This document shows, piece after piece, positions 24,159 to 31,799 of a DNA stretch of 64,000 nt (position 1 is its first letter; each line of letters opens with the position of its first letter). The translations under genes were made by a program, and so were the position numbers. Source of the DNA: Paracoccus tegillarcae (GTDB taxonomy: Bacteria; Pseudomonadota; Alphaproteobacteria; Rhodobacterales; Rhodobacteraceae); assembly GCF_002847305.1 (NCBI RefSeq), contig NZ_CP025408.1:1819001-1883000 (forward strand). The letters run 5' to 3'. Under the pieces are notes generated by a model. That model worked only from the letters and a program-made list of their open reading frames with translations, ran no database searches and was not told the origin of the DNA.

Positions 24159-25940
24159 ATGTCGGACACACGCGCCAATAAACGTTTCCGTAGTCAGGAG
24201 TGGTTCGACAATCCGAACAATCCGGGCATGACTGCGCTGTATCTGGAACGCTATCAAAACCAGGAATACACGCGCGAGGAATTGCAGGGCGAGCGCCCTG
24301 TGATCGGCATCGCCCAAACCGGCAGCGATATCGCGCCCTGCAACAAGATCCACGTCTTTCTGATGGACCGCATCAAGGCCGGCATCCGCGACGGTGGCGG
24401 CATTCCGATGGAATTCCCGGTGCACCCGATCCAGGAAACCGGCAAGCGTCCCACCGCCGCGCTGGACCGCAACCTTGCCTATCTGTCGCTGGTCGAGGTG
24501 CTGCACGGCTATCCGCTGGACGGTGTCGTGCTGACCACCGGCTGCGACAAGACCACGCCCGCCATGCTGATGGGCGCGGCCACGGTCGATATACCGGCGA
24601 TTGCGCTGAATGGCGGCCCGATGCTGGACGGCTGGTGGAAGGGCAAGCGGGCGGGCTCGGGCACGATTGTCTGGGAAAGCCGCCGGCTGCTGGTCGAGGG
24701 CAAGATCGATTATGACGAATTCATCAGCCGGGTCTGTGCCTCGGCGCCCAGCCTTGGCCATTGCAACACCATGGGCACGGCCAGCACGATGAACGCAATG
24801 GCAGAGGCGCTTGGCATGTCGCTGACCGGCAATTCGGCCATTCCCGCGCCCTTCCGCGAACGCATGGGCATGGCCTATGAGACCGGCAGGCGCATCGTGC
24901 AGATGGTGCTGGACGATCTGAAACCATCTGACATCCTGACGCGCGAGGCCTTCGAGAACGCCATTGTCGTCAACGCGGCCATTGGCGGATCAACCAACGC
25001 CCCGCCGCATTTGCAGGCCGTTGCCCGCCATGCCGGTGTGGAACTGAATGTGAAGGACTGGGAAACCGTCGGCTTCGAAGTGCCACTGCTTTTGAACATG
25101 CAGCCGGCGGGCGAATATCTGGGGGAAAGCTTTTTCCGCGCCGGCGGCGTGCCTGCCGTGATGGGCGAGTTGAAGAACGCAGGGCTGATCCGCGAGGACG
25201 CGATGACCGCCACCGGCAAAACCATGGGTGAGAACCTGAATGGCTGGGACAGCCGCGACCCGGACGTGATCCGCACCGTCGCTGACCCGATGCGTCAGAA
25301 TGCGGGCTTCCTCGTGCTGTCGGGCAACCTGTTCGATTCGGCGTTGATGAAGACCAGCGTGATCTCGCCCGATTTCCGTCAGCGCTTCCTGTCACATCCG
25401 GGCGCTGAAAACGTCCACGAGGCCCGCGCCATCGTCTTTGAGGGCCCCGAGGATTACCACGACCGGATCAACGACCCGGCCCTGAACATCGACGAGAACT
25501 GCATCCTGTTCATCCGCAATGTCGGCTGCGTCGGCTATCCCGGCAGCGCCGAGGTGGTGAACATGCAGCCGCCTGACGCGCTGATCAGACAGGGCATCAA
25601 CCACATGCCAACCGTGGGCGACGGACGGCAATCGGGAACGTCCGAAAGTCCGTCGATCCTGAATGCCAGCCCCGAATCCGTGGTGGGTGGCGGTCTGGCG
25701 CTGCTGGAAACCGGCGATATGGTGCGGCTTGACCTGAACGCGCGGACCATGAATGCGCTGGTCGATGAGGCCGACTGGCAAGCCCGTCGCGACGCATGGA
25801 CGCCGCCAGAGCTGGTCAACCAGACGCCCTGGCAGGAGATCTATCGCAAGAATGTCGGCCAGCTTGCCGATGGCGGCTGTCTTGAGCTGGCGACCGCTTA
25901 TCACCGCGTGGTCAAGGATCTGCCGCGCGACAACCACTAA
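24159..25940 (+). CDS. IlvD/Edd-family pentonate dehydratase (D-xylonate/L-arabinonate type, XylD-like)
   Basis: The enzyme dehydrates a pentonate or related aldonate to its 2-keto-3-deoxy form using an Fe-S cluster and Mg. The 593-residue length fits xylonate and arabinonate dehydratases. The cluster cysteines are Cys61 (SDIAPCNKI), Cys129 (TTGCDKTTPA) and Cys202 (GHCNTMGTAS). TTGCDKTTPA is the version seen in the sugar-acid branch. Further family segments are AAIGGSTNAPPHL, ENCILFIRNVGCVGYPGSAE and GDGRQSGTSESPSILNASPE. GGAGGGAAGC precedes ATG 24159. It leads an operon of five genes ending in a gntR. The precise aldonate is not determined. Confidence 0.88.
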   Translation: MSDTRANKRFRSQEWFDNPNNPGMTALYLERYQNQEYTREELQGERPVIGIAQTGSDIAPCNKIHVFLMDRIKAGIRDGGGIPMEFPVHPIQETGKRPTAALDRNLAYLSLVEVLHGYPLDGVVLTTGCDKTTPAMLMGAATVDIPAIALNGGPMLDGWWKGKRAGSGTIVWESRRLLVEGKIDYDEFISRVCASAPSLGHCNTMGTASTMNAMAEALGMSLTGNSAIPAPFRERMGMAYETGRRIVQMVLDDLKPSDILTREAFENAIVVNAAIGGSTNAPPHLQAVARHAGVELNVKDWETVGFEVPLLLNMQPAGEYLGESFFRAGGVPAVMGELKNAGLIREDAMTATGKTMGENLNGWDSRDPDVIRTVADPMRQNAGFLVLSGNLFDSALMKTSVISPDFRQRFLSHPGAENVHEARAIVFEGPEDYHDRINDPALNIDENCILFIRNVGCVGYPGSAEVVNMQPPDALIRQGINHMPTVGDGRQSGTSESPSILNASPESVVGGGLALLETGDMVRLDLNARTMNALVDEADWQARRDAWTPPELVNQTPWQEIYRKNVGQLADGGCLELATAYHRVVKDLPRDNH

Positions 25941-25955
25941 CCCAAGAGGGCGACC

Positions 25956-26699
25956 ATGGCCGATCAGCAGACGATCATCATCACCGGTGCCAGCAGCGGC
26001 ATTGGCCGCGTCACGGCGCAGCATTTCCTGAAACAGGGTTGGCGCGTGGGCCTGATCGGCCGGCGCGAGGATCAGTTGAACGAAACGGCAGGCGGCGATG
26101 CCAATGCGCTGTCACTGCCCTGCGACGTGACTCAGGCCGATGCGGTGGATGCCGCCTTTGACATGTTCATCGGCAAGTGGGGCCGGGTGGACGCATTGTT
26201 CAACAATGCCGGCACCAATATCCCCGCCGCCACACCGGACGAGATTGCGCCGGATGATTTCAAGCTGGTCATCGACGTGAACCTTAACGGCATGTTCAAC
26301 TGCGCCCGCGCCGCCTTCCGGGTGATGCGGTCGCAAGACCCGCAAGGCGGGCGGATCATCAATAACGGCTCGATCTCGGCGCATGTGCCGCGCCCGGGCT
26401 CAATCGCATATACCGCCAGCAAGCATGCGGTCACGGGAATGACGCGCTGCCTTTCGCTGGATGGGCGGCCCTTCGATATCGCCTGCGGTCAGGTCGATAT
26501 CGGCAACGCGCTGACCTCGATGGCCGAACGCATGACGCGCGGCGTGCCGCAGGCGGATGGCTCGAACAAGGTCGAACCGGTGATGGACGCCCAACAGGTC
26601 GCGGACGCGGTCTGGTATATGGCGAACCAGCCGGATGGGACGAATATCCAGTTCCTGACCGTCATGGCGACCAAGATGCCCTTTATCGGGCGGGGCTAG
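25956..26699 (+). CDS. Short-chain dehydrogenase/reductase (SDR)
   Basis: The 247-residue protein is a classical SDR: nucleotide motif TGASSGIGRVTAQHFLKQGW, NNAG in ALFNNAGTNIPAA, catalytic Ser in NNGSISAHVPRPG and the Tyr-x-x-x-Lys in AYTASKHAVTGMTRC. The proline-glycine segment after the active site is unusual: DIACGQVDIGNALTSMAERM replaces the common PG-motif region. The last residues (VMATKMPFIGRG) resemble SDRs found beside sugar-acid dehydratases. It starts 15 bases after the dehydratase stop. It may oxidise a sugar or a deoxy-keto acid intermediate; the substrate is unknown. Confidence 0.87.
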   Translation: MADQQTIIITGASSGIGRVTAQHFLKQGWRVGLIGRREDQLNETAGGDANALSLPCDVTQADAVDAAFDMFIGKWGRVDALFNNAGTNIPAATPDEIAPDDFKLVIDVNLNGMFNCARAAFRVMRSQDPQGGRIINNGSISAHVPRPGSIAYTASKHAVTGMTRCLSLDGRPFDIACGQVDIGNALTSMAERMTRGVPQADGSNKVEPVMDAQQVADAVWYMANQPDGTNIQFLTVMATKMPFIGRG

Positions 26700-26700
26700 G

Positions 26701-27468
26701 ATGAGCCTCTCACTGTTCGACCTGACCGGACGCTGCGCGCTGATCACCGGATCTTCGCAAGGCATCGGATTGGCGCTGGCACAGGGGTTGGGGGCCGCTG
26801 GTGCGCGCATCGTTCTGAACGGGCGCAACCCAGATAAGCTGGACGAAACCGCCGACCTGCTGCGTCAGGATGGGCTGGAGGTCGAGACCCTGTCCTTTGA
26901 CGTGACCGATCACGATGCGGTTCGCGCGGCGGTGGATGGATTCGAGGTCGATCACGGCGCCATCGACATCCTGATCAACAATGCCGGGATGCAGCACCGC
27001 GCACCGCTGGAGGAATTCCCGGCAGATGCCTTTGAAAAACTGTTGCAGACCAATATCGCCAGCGTGTTTCACGTCAGCCAGGCGGTTGCGCTGCACATGA
27101 TCCCGCGCAAGGCCGGCAAGATCATCAACATTGCCAGCGTGCAGACCGCGCTGGCCCGGCCCGGCATCGCGCCCTACACGGCGACCAAGGGTGCGGTGGC
27201 CAACCTGACCAAGGGCATGGCGACCGATTGGGCGAAACACGGGCTGAACTGCAACGCCATTGCGCCGGGCTATTTCGACACGCCACTGAACGCCGCGCTA
27301 AAGGCAGATGAGGCGTTCAATGACTGGCTGTGCAAGCGCGCGCCGGCGGGGCGGTGGGGCGATTTGCCCGAACTGGTGGGCGCGGCGATCTTTCTGTCGT
27401 CGGATGCCTGCAGCTATGTGAACGGAACGACAATTTTTGTGGACGGGGGCATCACGGCCTCGGTGTAA
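26701..27468 (+). CDS. SDR oxidoreductase, gluconate 5-dehydrogenase-like
   Basis: This 255-residue SDR begins SLFDLTGRCALITGSSQGIG, typical of gluconate 5-dehydrogenases and 2-keto-3-deoxy-acid dehydrogenases. NNAGMQHRAPLEEFPADAFE is a hallmark of that branch. The catalytic Ser is in NIASVQTALARPGIAPYTAT and the Tyr-x-x-x-Lys in YTATKGAVANLTKGMATDWA. It ends in the usual VNGTTIFVDGG. One base separates it from the preceding SDR stop. Two SDRs in one operon suggest two different oxidation steps, perhaps on C4/C5 of the keto-deoxy acid and on the parent sugar. Confidence 0.86.
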   Translation: MSLSLFDLTGRCALITGSSQGIGLALAQGLGAAGARIVLNGRNPDKLDETADLLRQDGLEVETLSFDVTDHDAVRAAVDGFEVDHGAIDILINNAGMQHRAPLEEFPADAFEKLLQTNIASVFHVSQAVALHMIPRKAGKIINIASVQTALARPGIAPYTATKGAVANLTKGMATDWAKHGLNCNAIAPGYFDTPLNAALKADEAFNDWLCKRAPAGRWGDLPELVGAAIFLSSDACSYVNGTTIFVDGGITASV

Positions 27469-27478
27469 AGGAAAAAGC

Positions 27479-28417
27479 ATGACCGATACGCTGGCAATTG
27501 GCGGATATACAGGCGCGGATGCGCAGGCTTTGGAACAGGATTTCAGCGCAAAGATCGTGTCTGGTCTGGATGCGCTGGACGAGTTGTCGCCCGAGGCGCG
27601 CGAACAGGTGCGCGGCGTCGCCTATCAAGGCCATGCGCCCTTTGATGGTGAGCAAATGGATAAGCTGCCGAACCTCAAGGTGATCGCCAATTTCGGCGTG
27701 GGATATGATGCGATCGACGTGGCGGCCGCCAGTCAGCGCGGCATCACCGTCACGAACACGCCCAATGTGCTGAATGATGACGTGGCCGATCTGGCTGTGG
27801 GCATGCTGATCGCGCAGGTGCGCGACTTTGAGGCCGGCGCAAAGGCCGTGCGCAGCGGCGATTGGGCGGCCAAGGGGGCACTGCCCTTGGCGCGCAAGAT
27901 GTCGGGTCGCAAGATCGGCGTGCTGGGCATGGGCCGGATCGGTCGCGAGATCGCCGACCGCCTTGCGGCCTTCAAAACCGAGATTCACTATCAGTCGCGC
28001 AGCCAGAAGGACACGCCGGGCTGGACCTATCACGCCGATCCGGTTGATCTGGCGCGGGCGGTCGATGACATCGTCATCGCCATCGTCGGTGGCCCCGAGA
28101 CCGAAGGCTTTGTCAGCGCCGAGGTTCTGGCCGCTTTGGGGTCGGACGGGGTAGTCGTGAACATCGCCCGCGGCAGCGTCATCGATGAAGAGGCGCTGAT
28201 CGAGGCGCTGAGCGACGGCACCATCCGCGCCGCAGCACTGGACGTGTTCCGGGGCGAGCCCAAGGTCGACCCGAGATTATCCAAGCTGGACAATATGTTC
28301 CCCCTGCCGCATATCGGCTCGGCGACGGTCGAGACACGCGCCGCGATGGGGGCTTTGCAAAGGCAAAACCTGCGCGCAGGGCTGGATGGGCAGACGCCGC
28401 CTACGCCGGTAAACTGA
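27479..28417 (+). CDS. D-isomer-specific 2-hydroxyacid dehydrogenase (glyoxylate/hydroxypyruvate reductase-like)
   Basis: The 312-residue protein has the D-2-hydroxyacid dehydrogenase fold: catalytic-domain segment LKVIANFGVGYDAIDVAAAS, nucleotide loop GVLGMGRIGREIADRLAAF, the catalytic Arg in VVNIARGSVIDEEALIEAL, Glu in ALDVFRGEPKVDP and His in MFPLPHIGSATVETR. This arrangement resembles GhrB and hydroxypyruvate reductases. ATG 27479 follows AAAGGA; a frame extension into the SDR gene is not needed. In a sugar-acid operon it could reduce glyoxylate, glycolaldehyde-derived acids or a 2-keto sugar acid. Confidence 0.86.
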   Translation: MTDTLAIGGYTGADAQALEQDFSAKIVSGLDALDELSPEAREQVRGVAYQGHAPFDGEQMDKLPNLKVIANFGVGYDAIDVAAASQRGITVTNTPNVLNDDVADLAVGMLIAQVRDFEAGAKAVRSGDWAAKGALPLARKMSGRKIGVLGMGRIGREIADRLAAFKTEIHYQSRSQKDTPGWTYHADPVDLARAVDDIVIAIVGGPETEGFVSAEVLAALGSDGVVVNIARGSVIDEEALIEALSDGTIRAAALDVFRGEPKVDPRLSKLDNMFPLPHIGSATVETRAAMGALQRQNLRAGLDGQTPPTPVN

Positions 28418-28439
28418 CCGCCCAGACAAGGAATGACAG

Positions 28440-29132
28440 ATGAGTGCGGACGACCAGGACGACCAGGATCTTAGCCAGATCGACCGCACCATTCCCGTCA
28501 CCATCGCCGACCAGTTGCGACGAGAGATCCTGAACGGCGATCTGCCCCCCGGCACGACGATCAAGGAACGCGACAACGCCGACAGGTTGGGCATCAGCCG
28601 AACGCCGCTGCGTGAAGCCGTTCGTATCCTGGCAAAAGAGGGGCTGGTGACATTGCGTCCGCTGCGCAGTCCGATCGTCGCGGCACCCACGATGGACGAG
28701 GTGCGCGACGAGATTGCCGTCATGCGGATGCTGGAACTGATGTCGGGTGAACTGGCATGTCGCAACGCCACTGACGCGGAAATCAGCCATATCCGGGATA
28801 TGGCCCAGCAGGTCGAGCAACTATATTTCAGCGCGGACAAGGTCGATGTCTTTGGTCTGGATATGGCGATGCATTCGGCCATCGTTGCTGCCAGCCATAA
28901 CGCGGCGCTGGCCCGGACCCACAGCGAATACCTGCGCCGGCTTTGGCGGATCCGATTTATGTCGGCGCGGCGGCGGGATGATGCGAACCGGACGCTTGGC
29001 GATCATGCTGGCATTATCGATGCGTTGTCGCGGCGCGACGAGGCCGATATTCGACGTCATCTGGACAATCACATGAACGGTATGCTCGGCAATATCGAGG
29101 CGCATTTCCGCGCGGCGACCCTGCCCGACTGA
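28440..29132 (+). CDS. GntR-family transcriptional regulator (FCD domain), end of the sugar-acid operon
   Basis: The 230-residue regulator has a GntR winged helix (TIADQLRREILNGDLPPGTT, then NADRLGISRTPLREAVRILA and the wing LRPLRSPIVAAPTMDE). The FCD domain carries metal-site candidates in FGLDMAMHSAIVAASHN, GDHAGIIDALSRRDEADIRR and HLDNHMNGMLG. AAGGA lies before the ATG. It is the last gene of the dehydratase-SDR-SDR-hydroxyacid dehydrogenase operon and is the natural candidate to bind the TGGTATACCA sites at 4891, 21834 and 24106. This link is inferred from motif type and position. Confidence 0.88.
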   Translation: MSADDQDDQDLSQIDRTIPVTIADQLRREILNGDLPPGTTIKERDNADRLGISRTPLREAVRILAKEGLVTLRPLRSPIVAAPTMDEVRDEIAVMRMLELMSGELACRNATDAEISHIRDMAQQVEQLYFSADKVDVFGLDMAMHSAIVAASHNAALARTHSEYLRRLWRIRFMSARRRDDANRTLGDHAGIIDALSRRDEADIRRHLDNHMNGMLGNIEAHFRAATLPD

Positions 29133-29145
29133 CACGGCGCGAGGG

Positions 29146-29517
29146 TCAGACGGGCTTTTGCAGATCATCCTCGGCATCCACGGGCGACAGACCTAGCGCC
29201 TCCATCCCGGCCTCGAGAAGATCACCCAGACGGGGCTCCCCCATCAGGTAATCTTCGGTGGGCGTGGTTTTTTCTTCGCGCGCCGTGGCGATGGCCTCGG
29301 CCCGATCATCGGCGTCAAAGCTGTCGCGACCGATCCACATCACGGCGACAAGGCTGGCCTGTTCGTCCTCATTCAGACCTTCGATGAACTCATGCAGTTC
29401 GGTCCTTGCGCCATATTGCCGGCGCTGACCGCTACCGACCCAGGCATCGATATTGCTGTCATATTCGCGGGCGCGGATGATGACATAGGCGATCTTGTCG
29501 GACGTGATTTCCAGCAT
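29146..29517 (-). CDS. DUF3775-type small protein of unknown function
   Basis: The 123-residue acidic protein begins MLEITSDKIAYVIIRAREYD and contains RTELHEFIEGLNEDEQASLV, AVMWIGRDSFDADDRAEAIA and TAREEKTTPTEDYLMGEPRL, a pattern I recognise from DUF3775 proteins common in Rhodobacterales. No catalytic motif, signal or membrane segment is seen. The start ATG 29517 is 33 bases after the mutL stop, so it may be transcribed with mutL. A longer in-frame reading to 29718 is a low-complexity extension and overlaps mutL. Function is unknown. Confidence 0.78.
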   Translation of the reverse strand: MLEITSDKIAYVIIRAREYDSNIDAWVGSGQRRQYGARTELHEFIEGLNEDEQASLVAVMWIGRDSFDADDRAEAIATAREEKTTPTEDYLMGEPRLGDLLEAGMEALGLSPVDAEDDLQKPV

Positions 29518-29549
29518 GGCGGCCTCTGAGGTTCGACCCCATGATGCCG

Positions 29550-31379
29550 TCAATCCTTGCGCCCGAACAAGCGCTCGATATCCGACAGTGGCAATTTGAC
29601 CCATGTGGGGCGGCCGTGGTTGCACTGGCCGGATTTCGGCGTGCGTTCCATTTCGCGCAGCAGGGCGTTCATTTCCTCGGCGGTCATGCGGCGACCGGAC
29701 CGGACAGAACCATGACACGCCATCGACGACAGCACCGCGTCGATCCTTGCGCGCAGGCGGTCCGATGTACCCTGATCGGCCAGATCGTCCAGAATGTCGC
29801 GGATCAGCGCGGCGGCATTCAGTTTGGTCAGCATCGCCGGGGCCTCTCGCACGGCAATGCTGCCGCCGCCAAAGGGTTCGATCACCAGGCCCAGGCTGGC
29901 CAGATCATCGGCAATCGACAGGATGCTTGCGGCGTCGGCCTCGGACAGGTCGACGATCTCGGGGATCAGCAGGGCCTGGCTGGTGATGCCGTTGGCCTCG
30001 GCCTGCGCCTTTAGCCGCTCATAGACCAGCCGTTCATGCGCGGCGTGCTGGTCGACGATGACCAGTCCGTCGTCGGTCTGCGCGACGATGTAGTTTTCGT
30101 GGATCTGCGCGCGCGCGGCACCAAGCGGTGCGCTGGTGGGCCCGGCCAGTTCTGCCATGGGCGCGGGCATCTCCATCCGGGCCGATGGCGTCTCTGCAAA
30201 GCCGGGGCTGTCAAAGACCGGCGCTTGCGCCTCATAGTTGGCACGCATTGCCCCGGCACTGGGCCGATAATCCATCTGATAGACGTGCGGCGTGGCGGTG
30301 CTTTCTGGCTGAAACGCACCAAGCGTCGCCGCGCCAACCGTGGACGAGGCGCGATGCCCGGCACCCGCCAGCGCATGGCGCAGCGCGCTGACGACCAGGC
30401 CGCGCGCAATGCCCGGATCGCGGAACCGGACCTCGGATTTGGCGGGATGAACGTTCACGTCGACCAGTTGAGGATCGCAGGTCAGAAACAGGACGGCGGC
30501 GGGGTGGCGGCCACTGGCAAGCACGTCCATATATCCCGCCCGCAATGCCCCGGTCAGCAGCTTGTCGCGCACCGGGCGACCATTGACAAAGATATGCTGC
30601 GCGACCGCCGCGCCGCGCGAATAGGTCGGCAGGGCGGCAAAACCGGTCAGGGTGATCTCGTCCCGCGTGGCGTCCAGCGGCACCGAATTGTCGATGAAGT
30701 CACGTCCCATGATGCGCGCCAGCCGGGCTTGCATGGCGCCGAACAACTCACCCTGTTCCGCATCGGCGCGAAAGACCGTGCGATCGCCGTCCGACAGGCT
30801 GAAGCCGACATAGGGCTCGGCCATTGCCAGTCGCTTGACCACATCGGCGATGGCCTGCGCCTCGGCCCTGTCGGTGCGCATGAATTTCAGTCGCGCAGGG
30901 GTGGCAAAGAACAGATCGCGCAGTTCGACCACGGTGCCGTGATTGCCCGCTGCCGGTCGGACCGGGTCAATTCGCCCGCCGGCAACCGAAATCGCCGCGC
31001 CGTCGCCACCAGCGACACGCGATGTGATGGTTAGCCGTCCCACCGCGCCAAGGCTGGGCAGCGCCTCGCCGCGAAAGCCAAAGCTGCGAATGTTCAGCAG
31101 GTCACTGCCATCGATCTTGCTGGTGGCGTGGCGTGCCAGCGCCAGAGGCAGGTCATCGGCCGTCATGCCGCAGCCGTCATCTGACACGCGGATCAGGCTC
31201 TTGCCGCCATCTGCAACGGTGATGTCAATGCGGGCGGCGCCCGCGTCCAGAGCGTTTTCGATCAGTTCCTTCACCGCCGAGGCCGGCCGCTCGACCACTT
31301 CACCCGCTGCAATGCGATTCGCAGCGGTTTCGTCCAACTGTCGGATAACAGGGCGGATATTGGGGGCATGGCTATTCAT
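29550..31379 (-). CDS. mutL: DNA mismatch repair protein MutL
   Basis: MutL couples mismatch recognition by MutS to downstream repair. The 609-residue protein has the GHKL ATPase motifs AANRIAAGEVVERPASAVKE and LIENALDAG, DDGCGM, RHATSKI, and GFRGEALPSLGAVGRLTI. The C-terminal dimer domain runs from VVAQTDDGLVIVDQHAAHER to the end; DQHAAHERLVYERL is the expected start of it. The segment SMACHGSVRSGRRMTAEEM and the final CNHGRPTWVKLPLSDIERLF match alphaproteobacterial MutL and its nuclease-region variants. I choose ATG 31379 (MNSHAPNIRPVIRQLDE); an earlier ATG at 31424 adds 15 residues. No clear ribosome site is seen for either. Confidence 0.95.
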   Translation of the reverse strand: MNSHAPNIRPVIRQLDETAANRIAAGEVVERPASAVKELIENALDAGAARIDITVADGGKSLIRVSDDGCGMTADDLPLALARHATSKIDGSDLLNIRSFGFRGEALPSLGAVGRLTITSRVAGGDGAAISVAGGRIDPVRPAAGNHGTVVELRDLFFATPARLKFMRTDRAEAQAIADVVKRLAMAEPYVGFSLSDGDRTVFRADAEQGELFGAMQARLARIMGRDFIDNSVPLDATRDEITLTGFAALPTYSRGAAVAQHIFVNGRPVRDKLLTGALRAGYMDVLASGRHPAAVLFLTCDPQLVDVNVHPAKSEVRFRDPGIARGLVVSALRHALAGAGHRASSTVGAATLGAFQPESTATPHVYQMDYRPSAGAMRANYEAQAPVFDSPGFAETPSARMEMPAPMAELAGPTSAPLGAARAQIHENYIVAQTDDGLVIVDQHAAHERLVYERLKAQAEANGITSQALLIPEIVDLSEADAASILSIADDLASLGLVIEPFGGGSIAVREAPAMLTKLNAAALIRDILDDLADQGTSDRLRARIDAVLSSMACHGSVRSGRRMTAEEMNALLREMERTPKSGQCNHGRPTWVKLPLSDIERLFGRKD

Positions 31380-31385
31380 GCCCCC
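31362..31385 (-). promoter_or_regulatory. Hairpin enclosing the mutL start codon
   Basis: GGGGGCATG (31362-31370) and CATGCCCCC (31377-31385) are perfect 9-base inverted copies with a 6-base loop. In the mutL mRNA the ATG at 31379-31377 would form the top of the 5' arm, so the start codon is buried in a very stable stem. This could limit mutL translation, or indicate that the upstream ATG at 31424 is used. Confidence 0.55.
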
Positions 31386-31505
31386 AGATATAGCATTGCC
31401 GCCAGAGGCCGGAAAGAAATTCATGCTGTTTTGCCATCAATTGGAAACCAGAAGGCTGACTCGACTGTTGGTTGAAGAAGGCAAACAGATTTAGGGGGAA
31501 TTGAT

Positions 31506-31682
31506 ATGACCGGGAAATTGACCATTTTGATCTTGAGCGGAACTCTGGCCCTTGCGGCTTGCGGTCCCAACACTGCCACCCGTGCAACGACCGGCGCGGC
31601 GACCGGCGCTGTTGTCGGGGGCCCTGTGGGCGCCGTCGCTGGTGCTGCCCTGGGCGGCTCGGGGGCTGTTCGCGTCGAATAA
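31506..31682 (+). CDS. Small lipoprotein with a glycine-rich tail
   Basis: A 58-residue frame begins MTGKLTILILSGTLALAACG, a bacterial lipoprotein signal with lipobox LAAC, so the mature part would be only about 40 residues starting at Cys19. The rest alternates Gly, Ala, Val and Thr (TGAATGAVVGGPVGAVAGAA), resembling glycine-zipper segments that pack in membranes. AGGGGGA at 31493-31499 precedes the ATG and a strong terminator follows, so a genuine single-gene transcript is likely. Related entericidin-like or YmgG-type small proteins are known, but no function can be assigned. Confidence 0.75.
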   Translation: MTGKLTILILSGTLALAACGPNTATRATTGAATGAVVGGPVGAVAGAALGGSGAVRVE

Positions 31683-31731
31683 GCACTCACCGCAGGCGAT
31701 AGCTTTTCGAAGATTGAAAAAAGCAGACGAC

Positions 31732-31762
31732 GGGCCGGGGTTTATCCCCGGCCCATTTTCTT
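31732..31762 (+). terminator. Rho-independent terminator after the small lipoprotein gene
   Basis: GGGCCGGGG (31732-31740) pairs perfectly with CCCCGGCCC (31746-31754) around TTTAT and is followed by ATTTTCTT. On the other strand the stem is followed after ten bases by a CTTTTTTC run, so it may also stop minus-strand transcription coming from the M16 genes. Confidence 0.85.
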
Positions 31763-31799
31763 AGGCAATGCTGCCAGTGACCGACGGTCGTGCGCCGGT

